8,879 nucleotides of DNA from Actinobacteria bacterium UBA3012 (GTDB lineage: Bacteria; Actinomycetota; Actinomycetes; Nanopelagicales; Nanopelagicaceae). The first letter of the stretch is position 1; the number at the start of each line of letters is the position of its first letter. Location: contig DDZI01000069.1 in assembly GCA_002346305.1 (NCBI GenBank), positions 1-8,879 on the forward strand, in the 5' to 3' direction. The notes beneath the pieces were generated by a model, which was given only the letters and a program-made list of their open reading frames with translations, was not told the origin of the DNA and did no database searches. This document shows positions 1-7,725 of the stretch, in pieces. A program made the position numbers and the translations under genes.

Positions 1-721
1 GATGAATCGCGTAAAAGAGATGATTTCAGAAGGTGTAGACATCATTGATGTTGGCGGAGAGTCGACTCGTCCGGGGGCTGAACGGGTTAGTGAGGCCGAA
101 GAGTTAGTTCGCACAATCCCAGTTATTAAGGCGATTGCAAAAACTTTTCCAGACACCACAATAAGTATTGATACAACTAGAGCAAATGTGGCTCAAGAAG
201 CAGTGAAAGCCGGAGCAACAATAATTAATGATGTGAGTGGTGGTTTGGCAGATGCAAAGATGGCTGATCTAGTGGCAACCACTGGGGTGAAATACGTTGT
301 AATGCATTGGCGTGGAAGTTCGGACACAATGCAGAGTAAGGCTATTTATGAAGATGTAAATTCAGAAGTGATAAAAGAGTTATTAGCAAGAGTTGACTCT
401 TTAAAAAGTTCGGGTGTGCTAGAAAATCAGATAATTCTTGATCCAGGATTAGGGTTTTCTAAAATGCCAGAACATAACTGGGAGATTGTTAATAACTTAG
501 AGCGGTTTACTAATTTGGGTTTCCCAATTCTGATTGGGGCATCTAGAAAAAGATTTTTAGGAGAGGAACTAACTCCGATTGAGCGGGAGGGCGCTTCTAT
601 AGCAATCACATCATTATGTGCGAAGAGGAAGATCTGGGGAGTACGCACACATTCTGTCAAGGAACACAAAATAGCGATTGATATAGTTAATGAATCTAAT
701 TCTGAAAGCGGGGCCATGTAA
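1..721 (+). CDS. folP: Dihydropteroate synthase, 5' end cut off by the window
   Basis: Condenses 6-hydroxymethyl-dihydropterin pyrophosphate with p-aminobenzoate to give dihydropteroate in the cytosol; this is the sulfonamide target. About 239 residues are visible, read from base 2. The first ATG in view is internal, because the upstream family motif (NVTPDSF type) and roughly 30 residues are missing. Seen in order: DVGGESTRPGA (window residues 17-27), the SIDTTRA strand, INDVSGG, VVMHWRG, LDPGLGF followed by HNW, and GASRKRFLG, whose Lys and Arg bind pterin and phosphate in this family. The C-terminal VRTHSV matches the conserved Arg-x-His segment. The MHWRG and HNW variants are like mycobacterial FolP1. 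The TAA stop shares its last base with the folB ATG, indicating coupled translation. folE is expected just upstream but lies outside the window. Confidence 0.96.
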   Translation, partial: MNRVKEMISEGVDIIDVGGESTRPGAERVSEAEELVRTIPVIKAIAKTFPDTTISIDTTRANVAQEAVKAGATIINDVSGGLADAKMADLVATTGVKYVVMHWRGSSDTMQSKAIYEDVNSEVIKELLARVDSLKSSGVLENQIILDPGLGFSKMPEHNWEIVNNLERFTNLGFPILIGASRKRFLGEELTPIEREGASIAITSLCAKRKIWGVRTHSVKEHKIAIDIVNESNSESGAM

Positions 722-1080
722 TGGATAAAATCATTCTTACTGGAATTTCTGCTATTGGTTTTCATGGTGTTCATGATTTTGAAAGAAAAAATGGCCAAAT
801 GTTTTCGGTTGACCTTGAGATTGGAATAGATCTTTCAAAGGCGGGAAAAAATGATGAATTATCAGAAACAATCGATTATTCAGCTGTTGTGGGCAAAGTT
901 ATAAGTATTTTGACAGGACCTCCAGTAAATTTAATTGAAAAAGTGGCAGAGCTCGTCAGCGAAGAAATTTTCAAGAATTTTCTTCAGGCAAACTCCGTCA
1001 TAGTTGTAGTTCACAAACCCGAAGCACCAGTTGGTGCCGAGATTTTGGATGTAGCAGTGCGAATCGAAAGAAGCAGATGA
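721..1080 (+). CDS. folB: Dihydroneopterin aldolase
   Basis: Cleaves 7,8-dihydroneopterin to 6-hydroxymethyl-dihydropterin and glycolaldehyde, feeding FolK and then FolP. The 119 residues match the normal family length of about 120. Visible motifs are GFHGVHDFERKNGQ (13-26, with Glu21), ETIDYSAVV (49-57), NLIEKVAE (70-77, with Glu73) and HKPEAPVG (98-105, with Lys99). Glu21, Glu73 and Lys99 correspond to the catalytic and pterin-binding residues of characterised aldolases. The ATG overlaps the folP stop by one base. A weak G-rich ribosome site (GCGGGG) ends 7 bases before it. The gene ends in an ATGA overlap with folK. I see nothing unusual in it. Confidence 0.96.
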   Translation: MDKIILTGISAIGFHGVHDFERKNGQMFSVDLEIGIDLSKAGKNDELSETIDYSAVVGKVISILTGPPVNLIEKVAELVSEEIFKNFLQANSVIVVVHKPEAPVGAEILDVAVRIERSR

Positions 1081-1541
1081 GAGCGGTTTTGTCGCTAGGG
1101 TCAAATCTCGGTAACAGCGCAGAAATTTTGAGTTCTGCGGCAGAAGCATTAAACGAAGTCAGTGAAGTAATTGCGTTGTCATCCTTTTATCAAACTAGAC
1201 CAGTTGGCGGTCCACCACAACCAGATTTTATAAATGCGATAATCATTATTGAGACGAATCTGGAACCAGAAGAGTTGTTATTAGTGGCTCAAGCAATAGA
1301 AGGCGCACATGGGCGTGAAAGAAATGAAAATACCGTTAAATGGGGTCCACGGTTTCTTGATATTGATTTAATCAAATGTGATGAAATGCTTATTAACTCT
1401 CCAGACTTAACAATTCCGCATCCTCGTGCGCATGAGCGAGAGTTCGTCTTGCGACCATGGAATGAGATAGATCCAGCCGCTACCTTGCCGGGATTTGGTG
1501 TGATTTCGCAGCTTTTGGAGAGTGGGCAATTTAGCGAGTAA
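1077..1541 (+). CDS. folK: 6-hydroxymethyl-7,8-dihydropterin pyrophosphokinase (HPPK)
   Basis: Transfers pyrophosphate from ATP to 6-hydroxymethyl-dihydropterin, making the FolP substrate. The protein has 154 residues, close to the E. coli enzyme. Visible motifs are SLGSNLG (6-12), the Y-TRPVGGPPQPDFINA segment that helps bind pterin, HGRER, WGPRFLDIDL (89-98, with Asp95 and Asp97 as the two Mg-binding aspartates), and PHPRAHER (114-121). The start is the ATG inside the ATGA overlap with folB, immediately before the conserved N-terminal strand, so no other start fits. In many actinobacteria folK is followed by a small membrane protein gene (DUF3180). Here panC follows after 45 bases, in the same reading frame. 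Confidence 0.96.
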   Translation: MRAVLSLGSNLGNSAEILSSAAEALNEVSEVIALSSFYQTRPVGGPPQPDFINAIIIIETNLEPEELLLVAQAIEGAHGRERNENTVKWGPRFLDIDLIKCDEMLINSPDLTIPHPRAHEREFVLRPWNEIDPAATLPGFGVISQLLESGQFSE

Positions 1542-1576
1542 ACTCTGGATGAAGCCTGGTACCCAAGCAGCGGACT

Positions 1577-1580
1577 GGAG
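1577..1580 (+). promoter_or_regulatory. Ribosome binding site of panC
   Basis: GGAG lies 6 bases before the ATG at 1587. It decides the panC start, because the frame is open upstream as far as the folK stop but contains no ATG, GTG or TTG there. Confidence 0.7.
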
Positions 1581-1586
1581 CAGTAC

Positions 1587-2435
1587 ATGCAACACCTACT
1601 TAAATATCCACCCAGTGGCGACAGTGCCAATAATGTGCTGGGCGACAAAAAGATTGCATTTGTTCCCACAATGGGGGCTTTACATGAAGGTCATATATCC
1701 CTAGTAAATGAGGCCAAGAATCTGGCCGAACAAGTTGTGATGAGCATATTCATCAATCCAACACAATTTGAATCTGTCGAAGATTTAGCAAAATATCCCC
1801 GCACCCTAAATGAAGATATCCAATTAGCAGAAGCCGCAGGGGTTGATCTTTTGTGGACACCAGATGTTTCTGAGATTTATCCTGATAAATATAAGTTAAT
1901 AGATGCAGGTGAACTTGGAAGAATTTATGAAGGACACTCTCGCGCTGGTCATTTTGATGGTGTCTTGACTGTTGTAAATCGTTTATTTGAAATTGTAAAA
2001 CCAGAGTATGCAATCTTTGGAGAAAAAGATTTTCAACAACTATTTTTAATTAAAGAATTTTCAAAAAAAGCACACCCTGAAATAGAAATTATTTCAGGTA
2101 GAACTATTAGAGAAGTTTCCGGATTGGCACTTTCTTCGCGAAATGTAAGACTCTCACCTGAGGAGAAAAATTCTGCGCTTGTGATTTCTAGAGCACTGGA
2201 AATGGGAAGTAAAAAGCAGAGTTATTCCGAAGTAAAATCTAGCGTCCTGGCTGAACTTGCTACTGAAATTGATTTTAAGTTGGATTATTTTGCAATAGTA
2301 AATCCCAAGAGTTTGCTCGAGGTAGATCAAAGCCACTCAGGGCCCGTGCAACTGTTGCTTGCTGGTTGGGTAGGCTCAGTCAGGTTGATAGATAATTTTG
2401 CGGCTGTTGTCGGGCCAGAAGGGCGGGGAAATTGA
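1587..2435 (+). CDS. panC: Pantothenate synthetase (pantoate--beta-alanine ligase)
   Basis: Joins D-pantoate to beta-alanine with ATP to make pantothenate, using a pantoyl-adenylate intermediate. The 282 residues match the family length (about 280). Visible motifs are VPTMGALHEGH (26-36, with the ATP-binding HxGH-type HEGH at 33-36), FINPTQF, the pantoate-binding region, GEKDFQQ (145-151), and ALSSRN (SSRN at 183-186), which is the KMSKS-like loop. A typical C-terminal segment with VRLIDN follows. The N-terminus before VPTMG is 25 residues, which is normal. The beta-alanine source (panD) is not next to it, although panC-panD is the mycobacterial order. The last four bases overlap nadB (TTGA). 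Confidence 0.96.
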   Translation: MQHLLKYPPSGDSANNVLGDKKIAFVPTMGALHEGHISLVNEAKNLAEQVVMSIFINPTQFESVEDLAKYPRTLNEDIQLAEAAGVDLLWTPDVSEIYPDKYKLIDAGELGRIYEGHSRAGHFDGVLTVVNRLFEIVKPEYAIFGEKDFQQLFLIKEFSKKAHPEIEIISGRTIREVSGLALSSRNVRLSPEEKNSALVISRALEMGSKKQSYSEVKSSVLAELATEIDFKLDYFAIVNPKSLLEVDQSHSGPVQLLLAGWVGSVRLIDNFAAVVGPEGRGN

Positions 2436-4045
2436 AATTATTAGCACCTAGCCCTGGGTGGACGATTAAAGCTGATGTGATAATTGTGGGATCTGGAATA
2501 GCGGGTTTGACTACCGCACTTCAAGTTCGCGCAAATGGATTATCTGTTCTGTTAGTTACTAAAGCCCGAGTTGACGCTGGTTCTACAAAGTGGGCACAAG
2601 GTGGAATTGCTGCCGCACTTGGGCCAGGAGATTCACCTGCTGAGCATGAAGAGGACACTCTTGTTGCTGGAGCAGGTCTTTGTGATGTTGAAGCGGTAAG
2701 AATTTTAGTTTCCGAAGGACCTGGCGCTGTTAAACGATTAATTGCCAGAGGTGCAGTTTTTGATAGAGCAGTAAGTGGTGAGATCGCATTGACGCGTGAA
2801 GGTGGTCACCATCGAAATCGGATTTTGCACGCTGGCGGTGATGCAACAGGTGCTGAAATTTCACGAGCTTTACTTGCAGCCGTAACCCAAGATGAAGGAA
2901 TCGAATTAATTGAAAACGCACTTGTACTAGATGCCCTTGTTGACAACGACGGCCGAGTTTGTGGAGTTACATTGCATGTGATTGGTCAAGGAAGTAGAGA
3001 TGGCGTTGGCCGGGCACTTGGCAGAGCGGTTATTTTAGGAACCGGAGGCTTAGGACAAGTCTTTGCTCAAACCACAAATCCTCCAGTCTCAACTGGAGAT
3101 GGCGTTGCACTTGCATTGCGTGCAGGAGCTGGAATTGCCGATGTTGAGTTTATTCAATTTCACCCAACAGTTATGTGGCTTGGAAATAATGCGAGTGGAC
3201 AACAGCCACTAATCAGTGAAGCAGTGCGTGGCGAAGGAGCAGTTCTAGTCAACGATGCAGGTGAACGTTTTATGCAAGGAGCGCATGAATTAGCAGATTT
3301 AGCCCCGCGCGATGTTGTAGCAAAAGCAAACATGCGCGAGATGATCAAAAATGGAAGTGATCATGTTTGGCTTGATGTTAGTGCGGTATCAAATTTTGTT
3401 GAAAGATTCCCAACTATTTATCAATCTTGTTTAGATCATAAAATTGATCCAACAAAAGATTTGATTCCAGTTGCACCTGCTGCTCATTACGCATCTGGAG
3501 GCGTTCGAGTTGATTTATTCGGGAACTCAAGTATTTCTGGACTATATGCATGTGGTGAGACAGCATGTACTGGTGTTCATGGCGCGAATCGATTGGCATC
3601 TAATTCTTTGTTGGAGGGATTAGTTTTTGCTGCGCGTATTGCCGACGATTTGAAGATAAATCTTCCAGAGCAGCGCGAGCCTGTGGAAAACAACTCACAA
3701 AGTATTTTGTTGGATCCATCTATTAGAAAAGATATTGCAAACGCTATGAGTAAAGGTGCTGGTGTAATCAGAACTAGAGAATCATTAGAAGAGGTATTGG
3801 CAACTTTAGAACAACTAGCACAGAAAACATCAGATCAACCATGTGTCGAAGCTTGGGAAGTGACAAATTTGCACTGCCTGGCAAATGTTTTGGTGCGATC
3901 AGCTTTGATCAGAGAAGAAACACGGGGCTCTCATTGGCGAGAGGATTTCCCTAATACATTAAATTCTTGGGAGCAGCGGATTTTGCAAGAGATGGATACA
4001 GAGGGAAATTATCTCCACAATTTAGAAAAGGTGATTAATGAGTAG
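2432..4045 (+). CDS. nadB: L-aspartate oxidase
   Basis: FAD enzyme that oxidises L-aspartate to iminoaspartate, the first step of de novo NAD synthesis; NadA then makes quinolinate. The protein has 537 residues, near the 540 of E. coli NadB. The FAD-binding GSGIAG is at 20-25. Residues matching the E. coli catalytic set are Glu123 in TREGGHHRNR, His244 in QFHPT, Arg293 in APRDVVA, His352 in AAHYASGGV and Arg387 in HGANRLASNSL. This active-site set separates it from succinate dehydrogenase SdhA only partly, but the length and the neighbouring nadC settle the call. The start is a TTG that overlaps the panC stop (TTGA) behind the G-rich stretch GGGCGGGG. No nadA lies between panC and nadB, so it must be encoded elsewhere if the pathway is complete. 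Confidence 0.95.
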   Translation: MKLLAPSPGWTIKADVIIVGSGIAGLTTALQVRANGLSVLLVTKARVDAGSTKWAQGGIAAALGPGDSPAEHEEDTLVAGAGLCDVEAVRILVSEGPGAVKRLIARGAVFDRAVSGEIALTREGGHHRNRILHAGGDATGAEISRALLAAVTQDEGIELIENALVLDALVDNDGRVCGVTLHVIGQGSRDGVGRALGRAVILGTGGLGQVFAQTTNPPVSTGDGVALALRAGAGIADVEFIQFHPTVMWLGNNASGQQPLISEAVRGEGAVLVNDAGERFMQGAHELADLAPRDVVAKANMREMIKNGSDHVWLDVSAVSNFVERFPTIYQSCLDHKIDPTKDLIPVAPAAHYASGGVRVDLFGNSSISGLYACGETACTGVHGANRLASNSLLEGLVFAARIADDLKINLPEQREPVENNSQSILLDPSIRKDIANAMSKGAGVIRTRESLEEVLATLEQLAQKTSDQPCVEAWEVTNLHCLANVLVRSALIREETRGSHWREDFPNTLNSWEQRILQEMDTEGNYLHNLEKVINE

Positions 4046-4928
4046 ATTATCCAATCAACTTGTTGCGACTATGTTGGCGCAAAAAATATCACCACAACCT
4101 TTCGAGGCATTAGTTGATGCAGCACTTCGAGAAGATTTAGGTAGTGGCTTAGATGCAACAACAGTTGCAACAATCCCAGCTAATCAAATTGCCGTCGCTC
4201 AATTTAATGCGAGAAAGAGTGGAGTTGTAGCTGGGATATTTGCGGCACAAGCTGTGCTTGAAATTGCTGGCAACTCTGCAATTAAGTTTGATAAGCAAAT
4301 ATCTGAAGGCAGCAAAGTAGAAGCTGGACAATTAATCATTGAAGCGACAGGAAAAGTTACTGACTTACTTCTTGCAGAGCGAACAGCACTTAATTTCCTT
4401 TCACGACTTTCAGGAATCGCAACTACTTCGAGCATTTGGGTTGAAGCAGTAAAAGGCACTAAGTGCGTAGTACGCGATACTCGGAAAACAACTCCAGCAT
4501 GGCGTGAAATCGAAAAGTTTGCTGTTCGAATGGGTGGAGCGACAAATCATCGAATGAACCTATCTGATGCTGCTCTCATAAAAGATAATCACATTGCCGC
4601 GACAGGAAGTATCGCAAATGCAATTAATGATGTACGTAAAAAATTTCCGAATCTTTCAATTGAAGTTGAAATTGATCGCTTAGATCAAATGGAAGAGGCA
4701 TTAGTGGGGAAAGTTGATTTAATTTTGTTAGACAACATGTCCCCTGAACAATGCAAATTAGCGGTTAAACAATGCGCTGGTCGAACAAAACTTGAAGCAT
4801 CAGGGGGAATCACATTAGAAAATGCCCGCGATTATGCAATGAGTGGAGTCGATTTTATTGCAATCGGGGCCTTGACCCATTCTGCCGCGATCCTTGATAT
4901 TGGTTTAGATCTGAAAGTTAAGGGGTAA
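4038..4928 (+). CDS. nadC: Nicotinate-nucleotide pyrophosphorylase (quinolinate phosphoribosyltransferase)
   Basis: Converts quinolinate and PRPP to nicotinate mononucleotide, the step where de novo NAD synthesis joins the salvage route. The protein has 296 residues, slightly longer than the M. tuberculosis enzyme because of an N-terminal extension. Visible motifs are REDLGSG near residue 31, LLLAERTALNFL, DTRKTTP (147-153, with Arg149 and Lys150), AVRMGGATNHR, LIKDNH (Lys182, His185), EVEID, LILLDNM and EASGGI. The segment after DTRKTTP reads AWRE where most homologues have GLR, and GGA replaces the usual GGG; the charged residues are kept. The ATG overlaps nadB by 8 bases and has AAGG about 6 bases upstream. 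Confidence 0.95.
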   Translation: MSRLSNQLVATMLAQKISPQPFEALVDAALREDLGSGLDATTVATIPANQIAVAQFNARKSGVVAGIFAAQAVLEIAGNSAIKFDKQISEGSKVEAGQLIIEATGKVTDLLLAERTALNFLSRLSGIATTSSIWVEAVKGTKCVVRDTRKTTPAWREIEKFAVRMGGATNHRMNLSDAALIKDNHIAATGSIANAINDVRKKFPNLSIEVEIDRLDQMEEALVGKVDLILLDNMSPEQCKLAVKQCAGRTKLEASGGITLENARDYAMSGVDFIAIGALTHSAAILDIGLDLKVKG

Positions 4929-4932
4929 TGAC

Positions 4933-5694
4933 ATGTTATTAACAATTGATGTTGGCAATACCAATACGGTATTAGGAATTTTCGAAAATCAAGAGATATT
5001 GCACTCATGGCGAGTGAAGACAGATCCCCGTGATACTGCTGATGAATTGTGGATTAAATTTCGTTCTTTAGTGGAAGATTATGAAGTAACTGGCATATCT
5101 TTATGTTCAACAGTTCCAGCAGTTCTACGCGAATTACGCACGATGCTTTCTAGGCATTATGCACAAACTCCATCAACCATTCTTGAACCCGGCATAAAAA
5201 CCGGTGTTCCTTTGCTTGTAGATAACCCTAAAGAGATTGGTTCAGATCGGATTGCAAATACATTGGCCGCTCATGAAATGTTTGGCGAAAATGGACCAGT
5301 AATTGTTGTTGATTTTGGCACCTCTACTAATTTTGATGTTGTCTCAGACAAGGGCGAATTTTTAGGCGGCGCACTAGCACCTGGAATTGAGATCTCTGTT
5401 GAGGCACTAGCGGCTCGAGCTGCACAACTTAGAAAAGTTGAATTGATTAAACCCAAATCAGTAATTGGGAAAAATACCGTTGAAGCATTGCAATCTGGAA
5501 CAATTTATGGCTTCGCGGGGCAGGTGGATGGATTAGTGCGGCGGATTAGTGATGAATTAAATGTAGAAGGAATCACGGTAGTTGCTACTGGAGGTTTGGC
5601 GACCTTAGTAATTGGAATTTGTGAAACCATAGATTTTCATGAACCAGATTTGACCTTAATTGGCCTTCGTCTGGTGCACGAACGAAACCACTAG
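4933..5694 (+). CDS. coaX: Type III pantothenate kinase
   Basis: Phosphorylates pantothenate to 4'-phosphopantothenate, the committed step to CoA. It belongs to the ASKHA fold family, which unlike CoaA-type kinases is not feedback-inhibited by CoA. The protein has 253 residues, the normal length. Visible motifs are IDVGNTNT (5-12, phosphate binding), NPKEIGSDRIAN with catalytic Asp105 in GSDR (103-106), VDFGTSTNFDVV with Asp127, GGALAPGIEIS, and TGGLA near the C-terminus, a region that binds nucleotide in ASKHA proteins. The start is the ATG behind AGGGG (4921-4925, 7-base spacing), four bases after the nadC stop. With panC two genes upstream, it links pantothenate synthesis to CoA within one cluster. 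Confidence 0.95.
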   Translation: MLLTIDVGNTNTVLGIFENQEILHSWRVKTDPRDTADELWIKFRSLVEDYEVTGISLCSTVPAVLRELRTMLSRHYAQTPSTILEPGIKTGVPLLVDNPKEIGSDRIANTLAAHEMFGENGPVIVVDFGTSTNFDVVSDKGEFLGGALAPGIEISVEALAARAAQLRKVELIKPKSVIGKNTVEALQSGTIYGFAGQVDGLVRRISDELNVEGITVVATGGLATLVIGICETIDFHEPDLTLIGLRLVHERNH

Positions 5695-5700
5695 AACCGG

Positions 5701-5706
5701 TACCCT
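5701..5706 (+). promoter_or_regulatory. Likely -10 element of a leaderless lysS promoter
   Basis: The hexamer TACCCT fits the actinobacterial TAnnnT -10 pattern. It ends 7 bases before the lysS ATG, so transcription would start at or next to the A of that ATG. No Shine-Dalgarno sequence is present in the 19-base gap after coaX, and I see no clear -35 box. It is inferred from spacing and the missing ribosome site. Confidence 0.5.
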
Positions 5707-5713
5707 CTACCCC

Positions 5714-7231
5714 ATGAGCGAAAAAGGTGCGCAGGAAAGCAATAACGCCTCCGAAGTAGATGATCTGCCAGAGCAGATTCGGATTCGCCATGAAAAAAGA
5801 GAATCTTTAATTTCTTCAGGTGTTGAGCCATACCCAGTTTCAGTTCCACGGACCTCTTCACTTAAATCTATAAGAGAAAAGTTCGCTGATCTAGAAATAG
5901 ATGTAAAAAGTGGCGTAACAGAGAGTTTAAGCGGTCGAGTTATCTTTAAACGAGATACCGGAAAATTATGTTTTGCAACTTTGCGCGAAGGTGATGGGAC
6001 TGAGTTGCAAGCGATGTTCTCATTAGACAAAGTTGGCGAAGAACTTCTGGGGCAGTGGAAAACCTTTGTAGATATTGGGGATTTTGTGAGTGTTACCGGT
6101 GAAATAATCACATCCAAACGCGGCGAACTTTCCATACTTGCAACTTCTTGGAATATGGCAGCAAAAACTTTGCGCCCACTCCCAGTAGAACACAAACCAA
6201 TGTCTGAAGAGACTCGGGTTCGGATGCGCTACGTAGATTTAATAGTTAGACCAGAAGCTAGATCAAATGCCCGTTTGCGACCTGTCGTAATGAAATCACT
6301 ACGTGAGACATTTTCAAAAAAAGATTTCATTGAAGTCGAAACACCTATGTTGCAGGTATTGCATGGTGGAGCGGCAGCGCGGCCATTTAAAACTCATATT
6401 AATGCATACGATATGGAGTTATTTTTAAGAATTGCACCTGAGCTTTATTTGAAGCGTTGCATAGTTGGTGGAATTGAGCGAGTTTTTGAGATCAATAGAA
6501 ATTTTAGAAATGAAGGCGCTGACTCTTCGCACTCACCAGAGTTTGCGATGATCGAGTCTTACCAATCTTATGGAGACTGGAATTCCATGATTGAGTTAAC
6601 GCGGGATCTAGTCCAGGCAGCAGCAATTGCAATTTGCGGGTCAACAACAGTCACACATTTTGATGGTCGCGAAAGTGATTTAGGCGGAAAATGGGATCAG
6701 ATTTCACTATACGGATCAGTCTCTAAGGCTGTTGGCGTTGAAATTACTGCGTTAACACCTTACGAAGAGTTAGTTGCACATGCTAAAAAAGTTGGTTTAT
6801 CTGTTGATCCAAAATGGATTACTGGAAAATTGCTAGAAGAGTTATTTGAACATTTAGTTAAGCCAGAATTGAAAACTCCCACATTTGTTATGGGCTTCCC
6901 ATTGGATACTTCACCATTGGTACGAGCACATCGCGAAATTCCAGGAGTGGCAGAGAAGTGGGATTTATACATTGATGGTTTTGAACTTGCAACCGGTTAC
7001 TCCGAATTAATTGATCCAGTAATTCAACGTGAGCGATTAGTAGCGCAAGCAGCACTTGGCGCTAAAGGTGATGTTGAAGCAATGGCACTAGATGAGGACT
7101 TTTTGCGCGCTCTTGAATTTGGAATGCCGCCACTCGGAGGTATGGGAATGGGTGCAGATCGATTATTAATGGCACTTACTGGTCTTGGAATTCGCGAAAC
7201 TATTTTATTTCCACTAGTGAAACCAGAATGA
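5714..7231 (+). CDS. lysS: Lysyl-tRNA synthetase, class II
   Basis: Charges tRNA-Lys with lysine in the cytosol. From the ATG at 5714 the protein has 505 residues, the usual bacterial length. A short charged N-terminus leads into an OB-fold anticodon-binding domain (about 70-170: GRVIFKRDTGKLCFATLREG onward). The class II catalytic core follows: RVRMRYVDLI, IEVETPML (motif 1 region), FRNEGADSSHSPEF (motif 2, from Phe264), ATGYSELIDP, and GMGADRLLM (motif 3, from Gly478, with Arg483). A TTG at 5660 in the same frame would add 18 residues but lies inside coaX, has no ribosome site and encodes no family sequence, so 5714 is preferred. The TGA stop overlaps the argA ATG. In Mycobacterium the next genes are lsr2 and clpC1. 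Confidence 0.96.
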   Translation: MSEKGAQESNNASEVDDLPEQIRIRHEKRESLISSGVEPYPVSVPRTSSLKSIREKFADLEIDVKSGVTESLSGRVIFKRDTGKLCFATLREGDGTELQAMFSLDKVGEELLGQWKTFVDIGDFVSVTGEIITSKRGELSILATSWNMAAKTLRPLPVEHKPMSEETRVRMRYVDLIVRPEARSNARLRPVVMKSLRETFSKKDFIEVETPMLQVLHGGAAARPFKTHINAYDMELFLRIAPELYLKRCIVGGIERVFEINRNFRNEGADSSHSPEFAMIESYQSYGDWNSMIELTRDLVQAAAIAICGSTTVTHFDGRESDLGGKWDQISLYGSVSKAVGVEITALTPYEELVAHAKKVGLSVDPKWITGKLLEELFEHLVKPELKTPTFVMGFPLDTSPLVRAHREIPGVAEKWDLYIDGFELATGYSELIDPVIQRERLVAQAALGAKGDVEAMALDEDFLRALEFGMPPLGGMGMGADRLLMALTGLGIRETILFPLVKPE

Positions 7232-7725
7232 ACCCAATAATTCGTCCGGCACGTACAAGCGATATTAAACAACTTCGACATATTATTGACGCGTACGCAC
7301 TTGGACGAAGATTACTTTCAAAAGAGACAGTAACTCTTTATGAATCTGTTCAAGAGTTTACGGTTGCTGAAATAGATGGTGAAGTAATTGGCTGTGGCGC
7401 TCTACATATTCTTTGGGAAGATTTAGCCGAAGTGCGAACCATGGCTGTTATCGAAAAATATCGAGGCACTGGAATTGGGTCGCAATTATTAGAACAGATT
7501 ACAAAACGTGCAATTGAACTAGGTGTGAAAAGAATTTTCTGCTTAACATTTGAAACCGATTTCTTCAGTCGGCATGGTTTTGTTGAGATTCAAGGAACCC
7601 CGGTGGACCCAGCGGTCTACCAAGAATTACTGCTCTCCTACGATGCCGGTATTGCTGAATTTCTGGAGCTAGAGAGCGTGAAGCCAAATACCCTGGGGAA
7701 CACCAGAATGTTGAGAGTGCTTTGA
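7228..7725 (+). CDS. argA: Short GNAT-type N-acetylglutamate synthase (amino-acid N-acetyltransferase)
   Basis: Predicted to acetylate glutamate with acetyl-CoA, the first step of arginine synthesis. It is a 165-residue single GNAT domain and lacks the amino-acid-kinase domain of classical E. coli ArgA. It resembles the short actinobacterial enzyme (M. tuberculosis Rv2747 type), as I recall that sequence: IRPARTSDI at the N-terminus, LYESVQEF, GCGALHILW-DL-EVRT (56-71), the acetyl-CoA loop RGTGIG (79-84), LTFETDFFSRHGF, and a C-terminal VKPNTLGNTRML. The ATG sits in a 4-base overlap (ATGA) with the lysS stop, so it is probably translated from the lysS mRNA. The family assignment is strong. 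The exact amino-acid substrate (glutamate or glutamine) cannot be read from the sequence. Confidence 0.88.
   Translation: MNPIIRPARTSDIKQLRHIIDAYALGRRLLSKETVTLYESVQEFTVAEIDGEVIGCGALHILWEDLAEVRTMAVIEKYRGTGIGSQLLEQITKRAIELGVKRIFCLTFETDFFSRHGFVEIQGTPVDPAVYQELLLSYDAGIAEFLELESVKPNTLGNTRMLRVL

Noticed and set aside
5660..5713. TTG start that would add 18 residues to LysRS
   Set aside because: It lies inside coaX, has no ribosome site, and the added residues do not look like LysRS; the ATG at 5714 gives the normal length.
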